Translations under genes and position numbers: made by a program
The notes under the pieces: model-generated
What the model was told of the DNA's origin: nothing
Seen by the model: only the letters and a program-made list of their open reading frames with translations
Database searches by the model: none
Source: Nitrospira sp.
GTDB taxonomy: Bacteria; Nitrospirota; Nitrospiria; Nitrospirales; Nitrospiraceae
NCBI GenBank assembly: GCA_022226955.1
Contig: CP092079.1
Span: 475,217-539,216 of the forward strand
Reading direction: 5' to 3'
Length of the DNA stretch: 64,000 nucleotides
Shown: positions 63,008 to 64,000 of the stretch, piece after piece
Layout of the letters: each line of letters starts with the position of its first letter
How positions within the stretch are numbered: the first letter of the stretch is position 1

Positions 63008-63093
63008 ATGCGATGTATGTGCTCGGGGGAATTCTATCCCTGGGATTGTTGGTGTATCTCATGGTCGCGCTGCTGAAACCGGAGTGGTTCTGA
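63004..63093 (+). CDS. kdpF: Potassium-ATPase small subunit KdpF
   Basis: 29 residues with one membrane helix ([22 protein letters not shown]), size and ending typical of KdpF, which stabilises the KdpABC complex. Its stop overlaps the kdpA start by one base (TGATG). Confidence 0.85.
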   Translation: MNAMYVLGGILSLGLLVYLMVALLKPEWF

Positions 63094-64000
63094 TGACGCT
63101 CAGCGGACTGGCGCAAATCGCGCTCTACTTCGCCGCGCTGCTCGCGCTGGTCAAACCGCTGGGATGGTACATGGCGCGGGTGTATACAGGCCAAGCCTGC
63201 GGGCTCGACCGAGTCGTGGGTCCGTTCGAGCGGCTGCTGTATCGTGTGTGCGGCCTGCGTGAATCCGAGGAAATGGATTGGAAGACCTACGGGATTGCCA
63301 TGCTGGCCTTCAACGGCACGGGGCTGGTCCTGCTGTATGGACTGTTGCGACTCCAGGCATGGCTTCCGCTGAACCCGGCTGGGCTGGGCGCGGTCCCGCC
63401 GGACCTCGCGTTCAATACGGCGGCAAGCTTCGTGACCAATACGAACTGGCAGGCCTACGGCGGCGAAACGACGCTGAGCCATCTGACTCAAATGGCGGGA
63501 CTCACCGTGCAGAACTTTGTGTCCGCTGCGACCGGGATGGCGATTCTGGCCGCCTTGATCAGAGGGCTCGCGCGGCGCGGGGCCCAGACTATCGGCAACT
63601 TTTGGACAGATCTTGTCCGGGGCACACTCTACATTCTTCTGCCGCTGGCCCTGCTCTTCTCCCTGCTGTTGGTGTGGCAAGGCGTCGTTCAGACGTCCGT
63701 GTCTTCCCAGACCGTCCCCCTGCTACAGCCAGCCGGCTATGCCAAGCCTGTGCTGGATGCGGGCGGCCAGCCGGCGCTGGATGAACAGGGGCAGCCGAAA
63801 ACAGAACCGGCAACGGTAATCGAACAGGTCTTGGCGGTTGGGCCAGTTGCGTCTCAGATCGCCATCAAGCAGCTCGGGACCAACGGCGGCGGTTTCTTCA
63901 ACGTTAATTCGGCCCATCCATTCGAGAACCCGACGTCGTTGAGCAACTTCTTGGAGATGCTGGCGATCCTGCTGATTCCCGCCTCCCTCTGTTATACGTT
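63093..64000 (+). CDS. kdpA: Potassium-transporting ATPase subunit KdpA, partial
   Basis: Channel-like K+-translocating subunit of the KdpFABC pump; the first 302 residues are present and the gene runs off the window. Landmarks are [56 protein letters not shown] and [26 protein letters not shown], the last two being selectivity-filter regions. A short Gln/Gly-rich insertion ([14 protein letters not shown]) extends a periplasmic loop. kdpB and kdpC should follow beyond 64000. Confidence 0.95.
   Translation, partial: MTLSGLAQIALYFAALLALVKPLGWYMARVYTGQACGLDRVVGPFERLLYRVCGLRESEEMDWKTYGIAMLAFNGTGLVLLYGLLRLQAWLPLNPAGLGAVPPDLAFNTAASFVTNTNWQAYGGETTLSHLTQMAGLTVQNFVSAATGMAILAALIRGLARRGAQTIGNFWTDLVRGTLYILLPLALLFSLLLVWQGVVQTSVSSQTVPLLQPAGYAKPVLDAGGQPALDEQGQPKTEPATVIEQVLAVGPVASQIAIKQLGTNGGGFFNVNSAHPFENPTSLSNFLEMLAILLIPASLCYT

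Overview
The window reads as chromosomal DNA of a Gram-negative, aerobic bacterium of the Nitrospira type (phylum Nitrospirota). This is inference from three things: GC-rich coding with dense short operons; an outer-membrane and lipopolysaccharide gene set (SurA-like chaperones, TonB receptor, porin, heptose synthesis); and dispersed hairpin repeats beginning AGGATGCTGAAAAAG, which I associate with Nitrospira genomes. I see no phage, insertion sequence, rRNA, tRNA or CRISPR array. Most of it looks like ordinary backbone with several accessory modules.

Layout. 0.1-5 kb: a di-haem peroxidase divergent from oxyR, a lysine-rich secreted protein, exonuclease III, a small zinc-ribbon gene hidden on the minus strand, and a Crp/Fnr regulator with candidate Fe-S cysteines. 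5.1-12.9 kb: one tightly coupled operon of a luciferase-like flavin monooxygenase, TonB-dependent receptor, TonB, periplasmic binding protein, FecCD-type permease, ATPase and a small secreted protein. It looks like a complete uptake route for a chelated metal or corrinoid-like ligand, with an enzyme that could process the ligand. 13.0-16.5 kb: arsenic resistance (arsR, ACR3 pump, arsC) with two ATCAA-N6-TTGAT operators, then an HI0933-type flavoprotein. 16.5-28.9 kb: TPR and PilZ proteins, lemA with two TPM-domain genes, murJ, ogt, dtd, a peptidase-containing operon, mtgA, engB and two parvulin-type chaperones. 29-43.6 kb: mfd, heptose genes (hldE-type and gmhA), two large paralogous sensors in tandem, a SprT-like protease, a DHS-like protein, and a stomatin/NfeD pair.

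43.7-53 kb: an orphan CARF-like (TIGR02710/Cas02710-type) protein with both signature motifs altered and no CRISPR locus nearby; a thioesterase with a 37-residue membrane protein; a GMC oxidoreductase fused to a DUF1080 (3-keto-glycoside hydrolase type) domain; a secreted nuclease; hemL; and a secreted barnase-like RNase with a barstar-like inhibitor. 53-60 kb: a phosphatase plus M16 peptidase pair, an XRE-HTH/metallo-beta-lactamase fusion, and two membrane metalloprotease-like genes separated by hairpin repeats. 60-64 kb: an acetate-type transporter, a DUF1566 protein, a porin, and the start of a kdp potassium-ATPase operon (two tiny membrane peptides, then kdpA cut by the window edge).

The strongest leads for new biology are the orphan CARF-like protein, the monooxygenase-linked TonB/ABC operon, the GMC-DUF1080 fusion, the HTH-MBL fusion and the secreted RNase/inhibitor pair. 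Family names are from recognition of motifs by eye, without database searches.
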